Assembly (NCBI RefSeq): GCF_902806685.2
Contig: NC_048563.1
Coordinates: 3,687,098-3,751,097, forward strand
DNA length: 64,000 bases
Reading direction: 5' to 3'
Origin: Maniola hyperantus
Taxonomy: Eukaryota > Arthropoda > Insecta > Lepidoptera > Nymphalidae
Shown: piece after piece, positions 45,871 to 56,704 of the stretch
Layout of the letters: the number at the start of each line of letters is the position of its first letter
Numbering within the stretch: position 1 is the first letter of the stretch
The notes under the pieces: generated by a model
Database searches by the model: none
What the model was told of the DNA's origin: nothing
The model's input: the letters and a program-made list of their open reading frames with translations, nothing else
Translations under genes and position numbers: made by a program

Positions 45871-48800
45871 TTACTTCAACAAATCCTCGAGACTGGTCCC
45901 CTGCAAGGCGCCCTTGTGCCTCTTGAAGTGGATGGCTCGGCCGGTTTTGGTGTAACACTCGAAGTTGCACAGTTTGCAGACGAACTTGACGAAATGGTTG
46001 CGGTGGTGCGCTGATAGTTGGTCTTCGTCGTCGAATCGTCGCTCGCAAATGTCGCATTCGCAAGTGCCGACCTCCTGTAGAAAAAAGTATTTAATTTTTT
46101 AACTGACTTCCAAAAAAGTGGTTCTTAATTCGACCCGTTTTTAGGGTTCCGTAGCCAAATGGCAATAAACGGAACCCTCATAGATTCATCATGTCTGTCT
46201 GTCTGGATGTATGTCACAGCCACTTTTTTCCGAAACTATAAGAGCTGTACTGATGAAACTTGGTAAGAAGATGTATTCTGTGAACCGCATTAAGATTTTT
46301 ACACAAAAATAGAAAAAAAATCAATAAATTTTGGGGGTACCCCATATTTAGAACTGAAATTCAAAAAAAATTTTTTCATCAAACCCATACGTGTGGGGTA
46401 TCTATGGATAGGTCTTCAAAAATGATATTGAGGTTTCTAATATCATATTTTTCTAAACTGAATAATTTGCGCGAGAGACACTTCCAAAGTGGAAAATGTG
46501 TGTCGTCCCCCCCTCCCCCCCTCCCTTACTTCTAAATAAGATCTATAAAAAAGAAGTATCTATAAATAAAATCCATACCTCATCGTGAAAATTCTTATTA
46601 TGCTCCAGCAACCGATTATGATCCGTAAATCCTAGGACACAAGAGTCACATTTGAACTTCATACTCTTAAAGGATTCCTTATTGCGTCTCTCCTGCAATA
46701 TCTTCTGCAATTCATCTATTTCTATCTTCACTTTTCCGAAAATCGCATCAGCGTCGGACTCTGGAGTAGATTTCGGTTCACTTTCTTCTTCTTGGGCCGG
46801 TTTTTGGCCACTTTGGTCCAATTTTGCTCGCTTTGGTCCAGGCTTTGGTACAGTTTGGTCCAATTTTGCTCGTTTTAGTATGTTTGGAGTCTGCTCTGGA
46901 ATTGTACGTTTCGCTACCTTTTCTGTAGATACGCTTGGGTTTGTCTCTTTCTGGATTTCTAAGTTAATATCGAATTCCTGAAACATAAACAAATATACAA
47001 ATATATATATTTTTTTTAAACTAGCTAGTTTTACTAGGTTATACTCGCGACTTCGCCCGCGTGGACTACACAACCCCCCCCCCCCCCCCCTCCCCCCCAC
47101 GTATTTGTATGACGGCCACTTCGAAGAATCACGGATACGAACCGAATACGGATGAGTGCACAAACGCCCTTAGTGATTGTATTTTCAAAAATCCTTTCTT
47201 ATCGGATGTTTACGTCCTAATAGCTATCTGCATGACTTTCAGCCCGATCCGTCCAGTAATTTGAGTTGTGCGGTTGAGTCAATCGGTCAGTCAGTCAGTC
47301 ACGCAGCTTTTCCTTTTAGATATCATCATCATGATCAACCCATCGCCAGCTATTAGAAACGAACCTATTGTTAGAAAAGAGGTTACCTGGTCAAGTGGTC
47401 AGATGGTTTCACTTAACTTCTAGAGGGTCGGGTAAGACGGTTTCCTCCACTTCCACCTCGAAAGCTTCCTCCTTTATGCCCTGAGCGCAATTTTCCACGC
47501 TGCTCGGTTAGTCAGTTCCTTCCTCCAGGGTGCGAGTTTTTATATTCGCCTACTAGGTCCGACCGGCGCGCCGGCGAGAAAACGACTAACTGTCGGCGAT
47601 TTTCTCTCTCAAGAAGCGCACAATAAATGTACATCCCGTGTAAACGAAAGAGATGCATATATCAAAAGTTGCTCTCTGACTCTTCACACTGCCGGCGACG
47701 ACTCGCTTTACTAGTTTTGTCGCTGAGCGACGGGCTTTCAAAAATAAACTCGCTCAGCGATGCTCGCTCGCTTGAAGACGTGTAACGCGCGCGCAGGTTT
47801 GCACAGGACTGAGCGACCGCGGGCGAATTGTGGGAGTGATCGCTTGTCGCACTTGCACACTCGCTTATAGCCCGGCGACAAAACTATCGAAACTACGCCC
47901 AGCCTACCATGGACGCCAGAGATGAAACACGCGCCACATAGATGCCCCGGAGCGTGTCCTCCGCACACGTCGACCTTGCTGGGCTTCCCACGAGCGGGTT
48001 CCACCCGGCAAGGATGGACCACGACGGCGTGAGGACCGCTTCCAGCTCTCTCTTCCTCATCGAGGGAGAAAGCCCGTAGGCCCATGGGCTAACCCAAGGA
48101 CCCTGGCGTAGTCACGCCAGCCAGTCGGCGGCAGATCCCCACGCAACGTGCCTCTCCCGCAAGCTTACTACTAGTCGAAACTACACCACTCGCTTCCCGC
48201 TAATCGCCAACTAGTTCTACCTACTCGTTTCTCGTTCATCGTCGGCGGTCGGACCACTGCATATTGTAGATCGAATAGGATAGAAAAAAGGTTACCTGGT
48301 CAGATGGTTTCACTTGGCTAACTTCTAGAGGGTCAGGTAAGGCGGTTTCCTCCACTTCCACCTCAACGGCTTCCTCCTTGATGCCCTGAGCGCAGTCTTC
48401 CACGCTGCTCGGTTGGTCAGTTCCTCCAGGCTGCGAGTTCTTGTATTCGCCTATTAATATTGTAGATAGATTGGATAGGTTCTCGCATTTTTGATTCTGG
48501 AAAAAAATTAATGGTGTATCAGAACACGCATAAGTTCAGGTTCCGTATTCATATTTTATAATTTTTATAGTGTTTTACCTACACTTTCTAAATAATTTTA
48601 AATACATATCAAAAATTGCGGACCGGCAGGAATCGAACCCGCGTCTCCTGGGATCGCGCCCGACGCTCTGACCACTAAGCTACGGCTCGCTTGCCAGTGA
48701 CGAAATTTGTGATATGTATGTTCACTCAGTACTGAAGCGACCGTTAATGCCATCTAGTAGCGACACTTTGCAGTTATCAAAACTACTTTCAAAGGTCCCA

Positions 48801-51800
48801 TCGTTTAGTTTAAAACGACTCTGCTAGCGCTTCGTCTTTTTAAAATCACTTCAGAAGTCCTCGGCTTTGCCTCGTCCTTCCAATATTCATCATCATGATC
48901 AACCCATCGCCGGCTCACTGCAGAGCACAGGTCTCCTCTCAGAGTTAAAAGGGTTTGGCCATAGTCTACCACGCTGGCCATGTGCGGATTGGTAGACTTC
49001 ACACACCATTGAGAACATTATGGAGAACTCTCAGGCATGCAGGTTTCCTCACGATGTTTTCCTTCACCGTTAAACCAAGTGATATTTAATTACTTAAAAT
49101 ACACATAACTCCGAAAAGTTAGAGGTGCGTGCCCGGGCTCGAACCCCCGACCTCCGATTAGAAGGCGGACGTCCTAATCCTAACCACTAGACTATCACAG
49201 CTGTATCCAATATTACTTGACCGTAATTGCCTTGTTTCCAAACTGGACAGTAATGTACTGATTATGTACCTGACTAGTCTCGAACGCGTTGTTAGCTCGT
49301 CGCACTTTGTCCTGAAAACGTTTGACTTTGCGCAGCTCGGCGTGGCATTCCCAACACGCCAACATTTGGTACATGAAGCTTGGTATGGTGGTGTTCTGAA
49401 ACAAAAACAATCGCGTATAAAGGTCTGTACGCACCTAAACTCCGCTGCGCGTCACTGCAGGGCGCGGCACAAAGCGTCAAAATATTATTTCTATCATTTT
49501 GTATGGCGCATATCGCACTAGAGCGGCGCTGCACAGCGCTTCACCGCGCGTTGCCGCGCGTCGCGGCTGGGAGAATATTGTGAAGCGCAGCGAAGCGACG
49601 CGCGGTGCAGCGACGCTAGTGCGACATACCCAGCGGCGCATATTTAATGTACAGGCGTGATAGACCTCAAAATAAATAACGTAGTTATAATTTTTGGCAC
49701 ATGACGGATTCTTAGAAGTATATCCTCAAAATTCCCAACCCCTAGGATGTCGGCTTCCACCCTTTGCCTCTTCAATGTCGCTCATCTTGCGACGTTGTTG
49801 CTCGTACGCGATCAGGCATAGAAGTGACGCGCAAGCAGTGTTTCCATATGTAAATTGAGAATTACCGTGTTCAAGGGTTAAAATTACGGTGTTTCTAGAT
49901 TAAATTACGGTGCATTAGCTAAAAGAATACCGTGTAAATTACCGTGTCATTTTTAAAAGAAAAAACGTCACGAATTTGCTTTTTAATCAACTATTAATAT
50001 TATGCTGAATCTGACTCTCCTAGCATAGCAATATCTTTTTCATATACGGATTTATTCATATTAATATTTTGTTAAATCTCATTAGTTTTACATTTTACAC
50101 CTTCCTAATTGCTTGAATAAGGACGAAAATAGATTGCTGAGATTTGATGCTTAAACCGAGAGCAAGAGAAATGTTGCTATTACGAAATATGCTTAGGTGA
50201 CTGAGATTCGTACTCGTATTACGCAGTATATTATGAATTTTTTACGTGATTTTGTATTACGGTGACACGGTCAAGGTAATGGCCATATTACCTTGACGGT
50301 AGATTAGGGCTGAATTACGGTGCATCTACGGTAATTACCGTGTACATGGAAACACTGCGCGCAAGTGACGTGAGCTGCCGCGTACTGCAGTTGTATTGCG
50401 GTAGGTACCGTGAGCGGCCTGAAGTGACGCGCCCTGCAGTCGGACTGCAGCGACGCACAGAGCAGCTCAACTGCGTACAGACCTTATGTATAGGACGCAA
50501 ATGGTTGGACGATATAAGGGGGTGGACAGGGCTTAGTTACCCAAAGTTAAGAGGCGGCTTTAAATAGAGAAGCTTTTCGCATGATGACCTCTAAACTTCG
50601 TTTCGAAGAAGGCATGCAATGATGATGATGATGATGATTGTTGTACGTTGTTAAGTTATTCTGAAACAGCAGTTTCCTATAATATAATGGCGTGTATTTG
50701 CCCAACTATTGCATTCTTCTGCCGACGTCAAGCAGCAATTAAGCCGTGGTGGCCCTTAGGGAGGACGTTGCCTCCCGACCTCTCAAATTATTTCTTCGAG
50801 CCCTAGGGCTCCCCCAGGCGGAGCTTCGCGCTCGCCACCCTCCCCGGTGACGCTGTAGCGGCCTGTAGGACCTACACAGCATAGTCAATCCGAAACAACA
50901 CACACAAAAAAACTCCTGCATTCTTCTGCCGACGCTCAGGCAGAGACGGCACTGGTTCCTCTCTTCATCCGTTATTTCTCTCCCTTTCTAACCCTATTAA
51001 TAATAGTATCTCTGTCTCACTCACCTGGTAGTTGTTCTCAAACAGCAGCTTCCTATATAAGGGCGCGTATTCGCCCAACTCCTGCATTTTCCTGCCGACG
51101 CTCAGGCAGAGACGACACTGGTACCTCTCTTCATCGGTGATTTCTTCCTTTATTATAATCTCTTCTAGTGCGCTCTGGAAATGGAATAATTATTTATATT
51201 AGAAAAACGTACTAAGCATGACCGTAGCCAGGAATTGATTGGGGGGAGGGTCAGAACCATAACCGAGTGGCCTACTTACGCAACGTTCGTTGACCTCTAG
51301 CATCAGTCAGATGTTTTATTTGCATTATAATCGTAAACTTTTAAAAAATTATAGGTATTCTATATATTTTTTCGCGTTTTTTTTTGGTGGTGGTGCTCGG
51401 TAGACTATGGCCAAACCCTTCTCACTCTGAGAGGAGACCCGTGCTCTGTAGTGAGCCGGGGATGGGTTGAACACAGTGGCGTGCAGGTTATAGAGGCATA
51501 AATGCACTGCTTACCCCAGTTGTAATCGCTCAATGCATATTTTACATTATGACCTGCCAGTATACAGCCTACCTAACTAATGCCTACCATGGCTTCAAAC
51601 ACTGTGCACGCCACTGGTAAATAGGGGATGGAAGTTTATATGAAAGTTTATCATTTTTAAAGTTACATCAATGAAAATTGGTATTTTAGGCATTCAAGAA
51701 TAAAAAATACATATTTCACGATTTTTGAAAATTCTACTGCCAAGGGGGTTAAATAGGGGATGAAAGTTTGTATGAAAGTCCGTTATTGATCATGACGATA

Positions 51801-51944
51801 ATTAGCTACTTCAGAAAATAACATTTGGCGTACCTGGTTTCCATCGTTTCCGCTGAGCATGGAGTACCTGGAAGCCTGGTACTGCAACTCCTCGCCTGCG
51901 GACGTGGACGGCTGCTCATCTCCGACTGCTTGGTTGAACACCAA
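45871..51944 (-). CDS. ZAD and C2H2 zinc-finger protein (first exon not identified)
   Basis: Probable nuclear DNA-binding regulator of the insect ZAD-ZNF family. Six exons, all with phase-0 junctions and GT/AG borders: 51834-51944 (Gln/Ser-rich), 51025-51174 (YQCRLCLS, first ZAD cysteine pair), 49270-49395 (MLACWECHAELRK, second pair), 48296-48496 (acidic linker), 46579-46977 (two KRAKLDQ motifs resembling nuclear-localisation signals; one C2H2 finger, CDSC...H-x4-H) and 45871-46074 (two fingers, CDIC...H-x3-H and CKLC...H-x3-H, ending EDLLK then TAA). The visible part is 396 residues. The start codon must lie upstream of 51944 and was not found. Three of its exons have decayed copies on their 3' side. 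Confidence 0.85.
46138..46525 (+). mobile_element. GGGTTCCGTAGCC-type dispersed repeat
   Basis: Starts TTTTAGGGTTCCGTAGCCAA, contains a short (GTCT)n and a GTGGGGTATCTATGG motif. It is related to but distinct from the GGGTTCCGTACCTC family and ends near a poly-C run in an intron of the zinc-finger gene. Confidence 0.55.
47556..48255. mobile_element. TIR element GGTCCGACCG inside the pseudo-exon
   Basis: The ends GGTCCGACCG and CGGTCGGACC are inverted repeats; ACT on both sides may be a 3-bp target duplication. The GC-rich interior contains a later insertion at 47897-48174. Confidence 0.6.
47897..48174. mobile_element. GC-rich insertion with 10-bp target duplication
   Basis: 278 bp flanked by TCGAAACTAC at 47887-47896 and 48175-48184. 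A fortuitous 115-codon minus-strand frame covers most of it. The long target duplication suggests retroposition. Confidence 0.65.
48548..48704 (-). repeat. tRNA-like SINE, fourth family
   Basis: Plus-strand ATTGCGGACCGGCAGGAATC followed by GAACCCGCGTCTCC and TCTGACCACTAAGCTACGGC is the inverse of a tRNA-like head with B box. The side sequence TATAATTTTTATAGTGTTTT is shared with a second copy at 59558-59735. Confidence 0.65.
48887..49201 (-). repeat. Metulj-like SINE, full length
   Basis: Complete minus copy in an intron of the zinc-finger gene, only 70 bp from exon 3 (49270-49395). Confidence 0.9.
49421..50484. mobile_element. TIR element AGGTCTGTACGC containing a hAT element
   Basis: Ends AGGTCTGTACGCA and TGCGTACAGACCT are inverted repeats followed on each side by GC-rich GCGTCACTGCAG-like motifs. 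The target duplication is unclear. The hAT at 49836-50357 sits inside. Located in an intron of the zinc-finger gene. Confidence 0.65.
49836..50357. mobile_element. non-autonomous hAT element with 8-bp target duplication
   Basis: Ends CAGTGTTTCCAT and ATGGAAACACTG, exact inverted repeats. CGCGCAAG stands at 49828-49835 and 50358-50365. The interior carries many ATTACGGTG/TACCGTG motifs and no transposase. 522 bp. Confidence 0.88.
50486..50637 (+). mobile_element. RTE-like LINE 3' remnant
   Basis: The plus frame reads RKWLDDIRGWTGLSYPKLRG, a relic of the end of RTE-type ORFs, followed by a (GATGAT)n tail. Confidence 0.5.
50655..51000 (-). pseudogene. tandem copy of the ZAD exon, split by a retroposed element
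   Basis: 50655-50727 and 50917-51000 together match the intact exon at 51025-51174 (AACAGCAGTTTCCTATA; CTCAGGCAGAGACGGCACTG). Substitutions and loss of the splice-adjacent ends make it non-functional. The inserted element is 50728-50916. Confidence 0.8.
50728..50916 (+). mobile_element. GC-rich retroposed element with 18-bp target duplication
   Basis: Same family as 6893-7211 (GAGCCCTAGGGCTC, GGCGGAGCTTCGCGCTCGCC, tail CACACACAAAAA). The direct repeats tgcattcttctgccgacg lie at 50710-50727 and 50917-50934. It disrupts the duplicated ZAD exon. Confidence 0.8.
51474..51616. mobile_element. 143-bp MITE (CAGTGGCGTGCA ends)
   Basis: Ends CAGTGGCGTGCA and TGCACGCCACTG are inverted repeats. Same family as the inner element at 41505-41649. 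It abuts a SINE fragment at 51393-51473. Confidence 0.7.
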
Positions 51945-52034
51945 CTGAGGATGACAGAAAGATACCATTAAATACCTACATTTAAAAAAAAACTTTATAT
52001 GTATCTATAATAGTACATAAATTCGCATATCATA

Positions 52035-52133
52035 ACACACAAGCACGCACTCACGCATACTCTCACACGCACTCTCTTTCTCTCTCCCACACACAGACAC
52101 ACACACACACACACACATACACACACACATGCA
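52035..52133. repeat. (CA)n-rich microsatellite
   Basis: Interrupted CA/CT dinucleotide tract upstream of the first visible zinc-finger exon. Confidence 0.9.
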
Positions 52134-52139
52134 TATGTT

Positions 52140-52765
52140 GTGAATCACCTACTAGGTATTTTTACTAATTAATTGACATATTTCATATTGTAAAGCTTGC
52201 TTAAACTATTTGGTCTCTTCAAACGTACTGTTATAATTAGTAACTATTTCTAAGTAATCTGTTAAACAAAATTGTAATCCTATTTGGCCTATCCTTATTA
52301 CGGTCGTAATTTTTTGATATTATGCACGATAAATCAAAAGCTATTGTGCCTTTTATGCACAATCCGGTAAAATAATTAAATATTGTATCTATTTAAGTAG
52401 GAAAGACCGGGGATGGTTGACTAGTTTTTTACTTAACAATACATATATATATTTTTTTGATATATATATATTATATATACAAGAAAACCATGTTAATTGA
52501 TAGAACATCTATTAACGCAATAAAAATATGTAATATCTAGTTCTAGTTTAGCATAATGTTCAGGTAGGTAGGTACATAATATTATCACATCATATTTTGA
52601 GTTACACTCTATTCAGTCTGGTAAATTATTCTTTGCGGTAACCTACTTAGTTTAAGTTTGGCAATGGCTTTTATCAGACTAGTAGGTAGGTGTAGGGCCC
52701 CCATCAACGATTTATCTTAATTGGCTTTGTATACCCTGTAATGCTTATAATACACAATCCAATTT
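52140..52765. other. interval without recognised features
   Basis: AT-rich sequence with a TATATATA tract near 52440-52480. The unseen first exon of the zinc-finger gene could lie here or further upstream, but no convincing ATG...GT segment stands out. Confidence 0.35.
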
Positions 52766-53105
52766 GACGACCTCCCTAGCGCAGTGGTGAGCGCTGTGGT
52801 CTTAATAGTGGGAGGTCCCGGGTTCGATTCCTGGCAGGGGTTTGGAATTTTATAATTTCTAAATTTCTGGTCTGGTCTGGTGGGAGGCTTCGGCCGTGGC
52901 TAGTTACCACCCTACCGGCAAAGCCGTGCCGCCAAGCGATTTAGCGTTCCGGTACGATGCCGTGTAGAAACCAAAGGGGTATGGGTTTAATAAAAACTGC
53001 CATACCCCTTCCAGGTTAGCCCGCTATCATCTTAGACTGCATCATCACTTACCACCAAGTGAGATTGCAGTCAAGGGCTAACTTATATCTGAATAAAAAA
53101 AAAAA
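52766..53105 (+). repeat. tRNA-derived SINE, GACGACCTCC family
   Basis: Full-length plus copy, nearly identical to 38225-38560, with intact A and B boxes and an A-rich tail. Confidence 0.9.
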
Positions 53106-53323
53106 GAAATCCTATGCACTTAATTAATCAGACTTTTGGGTTCAGTTTAGTAGATTTTTTTTAACTTAACAGTTCTTCGTAAGCTTAACATATTAATAAA
53201 ACATGTAAAACACTATTTTACACTATGAAACTATACTAAAAACTAAAATATACAAATATAACTCTCGTTCGAGAGTCTTTGCTTGGTACCTACAATAGTG
53301 TTTCAACCAGCCACACTTCCGAA

Positions 53324-53491
53324 CTCTCCATAGTTTGAGAGTAACTCTCCATCGTTTGGGAGTAACTCTCCATAGTTTGGGAGTAACTCTCCATAGTTTG
53401 GGAGTAACTCTCCATAGTTTGGGAATAACTCTCCATAGTTTGGGAGTAACTCTCCATAGTTTGGGAGTAAGTCTCCATAGTTTGGGAGTGA
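53324..53491. repeat. 21-bp minisatellite, eight units
   Basis: Unit CTCCATAGTTTGGGAGTAACT-like, repeated eight times with few changes. Because 21 is a multiple of three, both strands stay open (minus: repeats of ESYSQTM), which mimics a gene. Confidence 0.9.
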
Positions 53492-53749
53492 TGTGCACGG
53501 CTGATTCAGGGTTGAGGAGTTGAATTTGAAGTTGAAGATAAAATCGTTACTTGTACTTGAAATATCAATTCAAGAAGGATCCCCATGTAAAAAACCCTCG
53601 AAAAAATTACATTTTATGTGAACGTTAACGTGTGATTTCTTTCTCGGTTTTTTTTTTAAAGAATATTAAAATAATGTTACGATAATTGATACGATAACCA
53701 ACTAAGTAGAAATAGGTAATTTATATTATATTGATTAAAAACACATTTT

Positions 53750-53964
53750 TATGTAATTTTTGTGGGGGTGCACTGCACCAGCGCACCTTTGGACGAGCCG
53801 CCTGTGAAGGTAAGTTTAAAATGGGAACAGCAGCGCTTTTCAATTTCTGTTTCATATACATCCATTCTGCAAAGTGTAATCCACATACGTGCGTGTTATA
53901 TAATTCTTCTATGTTTTTATTTCTCAAGTCGGGTCTTTGACATGCATTTATCCAGAATTGATAC
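53750..53964 (-). pseudogene. THAP-domain exon, copy 1
   Basis: From the acceptor TTTATTTCTAG the frame reads RYQFWINACQRPDL, then VCGLHFAEWMYM and AVPILNLP, the central and C-terminal part of a THAP zinc-binding domain. The Trp, the C...HF pair and the closing AVPxLNLP are present. The first half of the domain, with the Cys pair, would be in an earlier exon that is not seen here. It then reads into a CAGGCGGCTCGT hAT-like terminus. Nearly identical to copy 2 at 56475-56689. Confidence 0.65.
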
Positions 53965-54372
53965 CTAGAAATAAAAATATCCTTGAAAACGACACCCATA
54001 ATGTGAAAACGTCATATTAACGCAGCGGCCATCTTGGATTTCAAATATAATGTCATATTCGTTCTCAGCCACCCCGATAACCTTAAAAACGACACCCATA
54101 ATGTGAAAATGTCATATTGACGCAGCGGCCATCTTGGATTTCAAATATCACACCACATCACATTAATATTATAAAGGCGAAAGTTTGTGTGTATGTATGT
54201 GCGTATGTGTGTATTTTTGTTACTCTTTCACGCAAAAACTGCTAGACGGATTTGGCTGAAATTTAGAATGCAGATAGATGTATAACACATAGGCTACTTT
54301 TTATGCCCAAAAAATTAATGAGTTCCCACGGGATTTTTAAAAAACCTGTATCAACGCGAACGTAGTCGACTC

Positions 54373-55640
54373 CTTTTTTAAATCGTCATATAACTGGACA
54401 ATAGCGTTCATTGTAATAGAAAATGCACGGATGAATTTAATTGAATTTGTAACGTCTTTGCCAGTATTTTTATGTCTCACAATAAGACTATCTAGCCAAT
54501 TTTGAGCTTTAAGCAACAAATTTTGCTGCTCTTCGGAAGCCCGGAATGGCTTGTTGTAAGGCTTTGGGGAATAGAGATTGCCAGAATTTAACAAATCAAA
54601 TAGTTTATCCATGGTATCAATAAGTTCAACAGTGCCATTACATGGATTCAAATCACCTGCTTTAGTATAAGTTTCCACTGCTGCTATTGCTAAGAACTTG
54701 TGTTGCAAGGCGCACTTTTTGTTTTGTAAACTGATTGGTGATATTATGTGGGATTCGGTTAATTTGGGAGCACACCGATAATCTTTTTCTCTATCTAACT
54801 GATAACATTTATAAATATCGTCCCATTTAGCGATTTTCTCATTAAACTCGGAATCGTAGGTCATCAAATTGTTCCTAACGCATTTTATCAGATGAGGGAC
54901 GTCAAATATGTAATAATCTTTTTTTCCATCTATTTCAAAATAAGGGTGTACTTTTGATACTCCCAATGATATTGAAAACTTAATGAAATCTGACCCCTGA
55001 TCGGAGACAATGGCTTACCTTACTTTAAAGCCCAATGCAAACAATTGTTTAATAGTATTAATTATCCACTTCTCCAATGCTTCGTCGATTTTACTACTTG
55101 TAATGAAAGCGTAGCCGATTACTTGTTTCCAATTGCTTAATATTCCTCTTAACATAATTGTAAAGGCATAGCTAGCTGCATATGGGCTTTGAATGTCATC
55201 AATTTCATGTAGACCTATTATTTTATCCCTCTTTGTGTCATAAAAAGTGAACACTTTAAGCTCATTTCGTCCATACACAATGTACATTCTTTTTCAAAGG
55301 GCGACAAGTGTTTAATAGCGTCAGACAAAACTTTCCATATAAAGTCACTGATTTTACTATCTACTGGTATGGCCATGGTATCTAAAGTACTTTTAGAGGG
55401 CAAACATAAGGTTTTTAACAAAAATTTGTAGGCCTGTGGACTGGAGTAATAAATGTTCAGACTGAATATTTTAAATTCTTTGGTATATCTATTATTTTTT
55501 GAGTGACATTTTAAATTGACCTGTGTTTTGACAATGTTACTGAAATTCTGGGATAAGAATTGATCGCATCCTTTTAAGAATTGCTGTTGGGTTAGTGTTG
55601 TATCTTCTGCAAATTTTAACTTTTTTAAGCAGCTTGCCAT
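54373..55640 (-). pseudogene. P-element/THAP9-type transposase, broken
   Basis: Minus-strand pieces in order: 55640-55240 (coiled and catalytic start, with CTLCMDEMSLK containing the first catalytic Asp), a frameshift near 55240-55260, 55250-55018 (FTFYDTKRDKIIGLHE... ALGFKVR), an in-frame TAA at about 55015, then AIVSDQGSDF (second Asp region), YYIFDVPHLIKCVRNNLM and further residues to about 54373. Motifs and order match the P-element superfamily. With one frameshift and one stop it cannot make active transposase. The linker towards the THAP exon (55640-55800) is degenerate. Confidence 0.8.
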
Positions 55641-55853
55641 TTGTTGCCGAAGTTTCCTTTTCCTTGGTGTATGGTATGTTAATTTCTTTTGCGTCTGTGA
55701 TGATTGATCATTAGTGGATGCCTCTACAGATATTCCAACTGATGTAGTATCTACTTGTTTTTGAACGCCTCTGTTATGTACATCTTTTTAAATGACTATT
55801 TTCGGTGCTTCCGTTTGTGTACTTTTGGAGTGAATAGAAGCAGAAGGTAAGCA

Positions 55854-56350
55854 GAGGCGGCTCGTGAAAATTTTTCATGGGTGTTCACTGAATAAAAAAT
55901 AGAAAATGTCTTGCCTACTATAAATACTTACTGAGCTAGGTCGCTTTTTTACTTTTATTGATAGATGCGCTAAAAGCCTAAATCATCGACACCTGTTTCA
56001 GTCCATAGGTAGGTACTGACACCACCACCCCCGCGTGCTGGCGGCGGCAGATGCAAACACAAGTTGCACAAGTCATGGGGCACGGGAAACAATTGCATTG
56101 CGGACCATGGTGGTCCCTTAGCCTTTAGTTCGAAACGCTTCTTTAAACTCTTTTCACAGTTTTGGTTATTAAAAAGCACATAATATTGTTTCATTTTAAC
56201 AATAGACAACTCAAATAACGCACATATTTTAAATAATTAAAAGTGCCTTCAGAGTTCAGTACTGTTGTTTGTATGGAGATCTATTTCATAGGAGCGAAAT
56301 CGCTAGCGCTCCTACTCAGCTGTAGGTAGTCAGTACAAGCACAAGTTTAG
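55854..56350. mobile_element. possible hAT-like remnant
   Basis: Begins CAGAGGCGGCTCGTGAAAA, a known type of hAT terminus, and ends near an inverse GCTCCTACTCAGC. No target duplication identified. No ORF of note. Confidence 0.35.
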
Positions 56351-56474
56351 ATATCTGTAGTTAATTATTATTTCTAGTATATAAGGTACCTAGATAAGTA
56401 AAATACGATACCCAACCACGATAACCAACTAAGTAGAAATAGGTTATATATTATATTGATTAAAAACACATTTT

Positions 56475-56689
56475 TATGTAATTTTTGTGGGGGTGCACTG
56501 CACCAGCGCACCTTAGGACGAGCCGCCTGTGAAGGTAAGTTTAAAATGGGAGCAGCAGCGCTTTTCAATTTCTGTTTCATATACATCCATTCTGCAAAGT
56601 GTAATCCACATACGTAACTGTTATATAATTCTTCTATGTTTTTATTTCTCAAGTCGGGTCTTTGACATGCATTTATCCAGAATTGATAC
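56475..56689 (-). pseudogene. THAP-domain exon, copy 2
   Basis: Same exon as 53750-53964 with few changes (VCGLHFAEWMYM, AAPILNLP). It starts after the same acceptor and is immediately followed upstream by the 100-bp satellite. In the P-element family this exon would precede the transposase part at 54.4-55.6 kb, so this copy is the better candidate for the original exon. Confidence 0.65.
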
Positions 56690-56704
56690 CTAGAAATAAA
56701 AATA

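Larger units (their letters stand above)
47371..48280 (-). pseudogene. tandem copy of zinc-finger exon 4, frameshifted and split by a transposon
   Basis: 47371-47555 matches the intact exon at 48296-48496 (GGTTACCTGG, then ATGCCCTGAGCGCA). A 4-bp insertion (GGAAGGAAC versus GGAAC) brings a stop into frame. The match resumes at about 48256-48280 (ATATTGTAGATCGAATAGG) after the element at 47556-48255, and then joins the intact exon. So one tandem duplication of about 190 bp came first, and the transposon came later. Confidence 0.8.

Noticed and set aside
47738..48085. 115-residue minus-strand frame
   Set aside because: It overlaps a GC-rich inserted element with target duplications inside another transposon. 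No domain is recognised and it lacks coding context.
53290..53498. 62-91-residue frames with repeated ESYSQTM or KLWRVTP
   Set aside because: A 21-bp minisatellite stays open in several frames. The possible donor after it is out of phase with the first visible zinc-finger exon.
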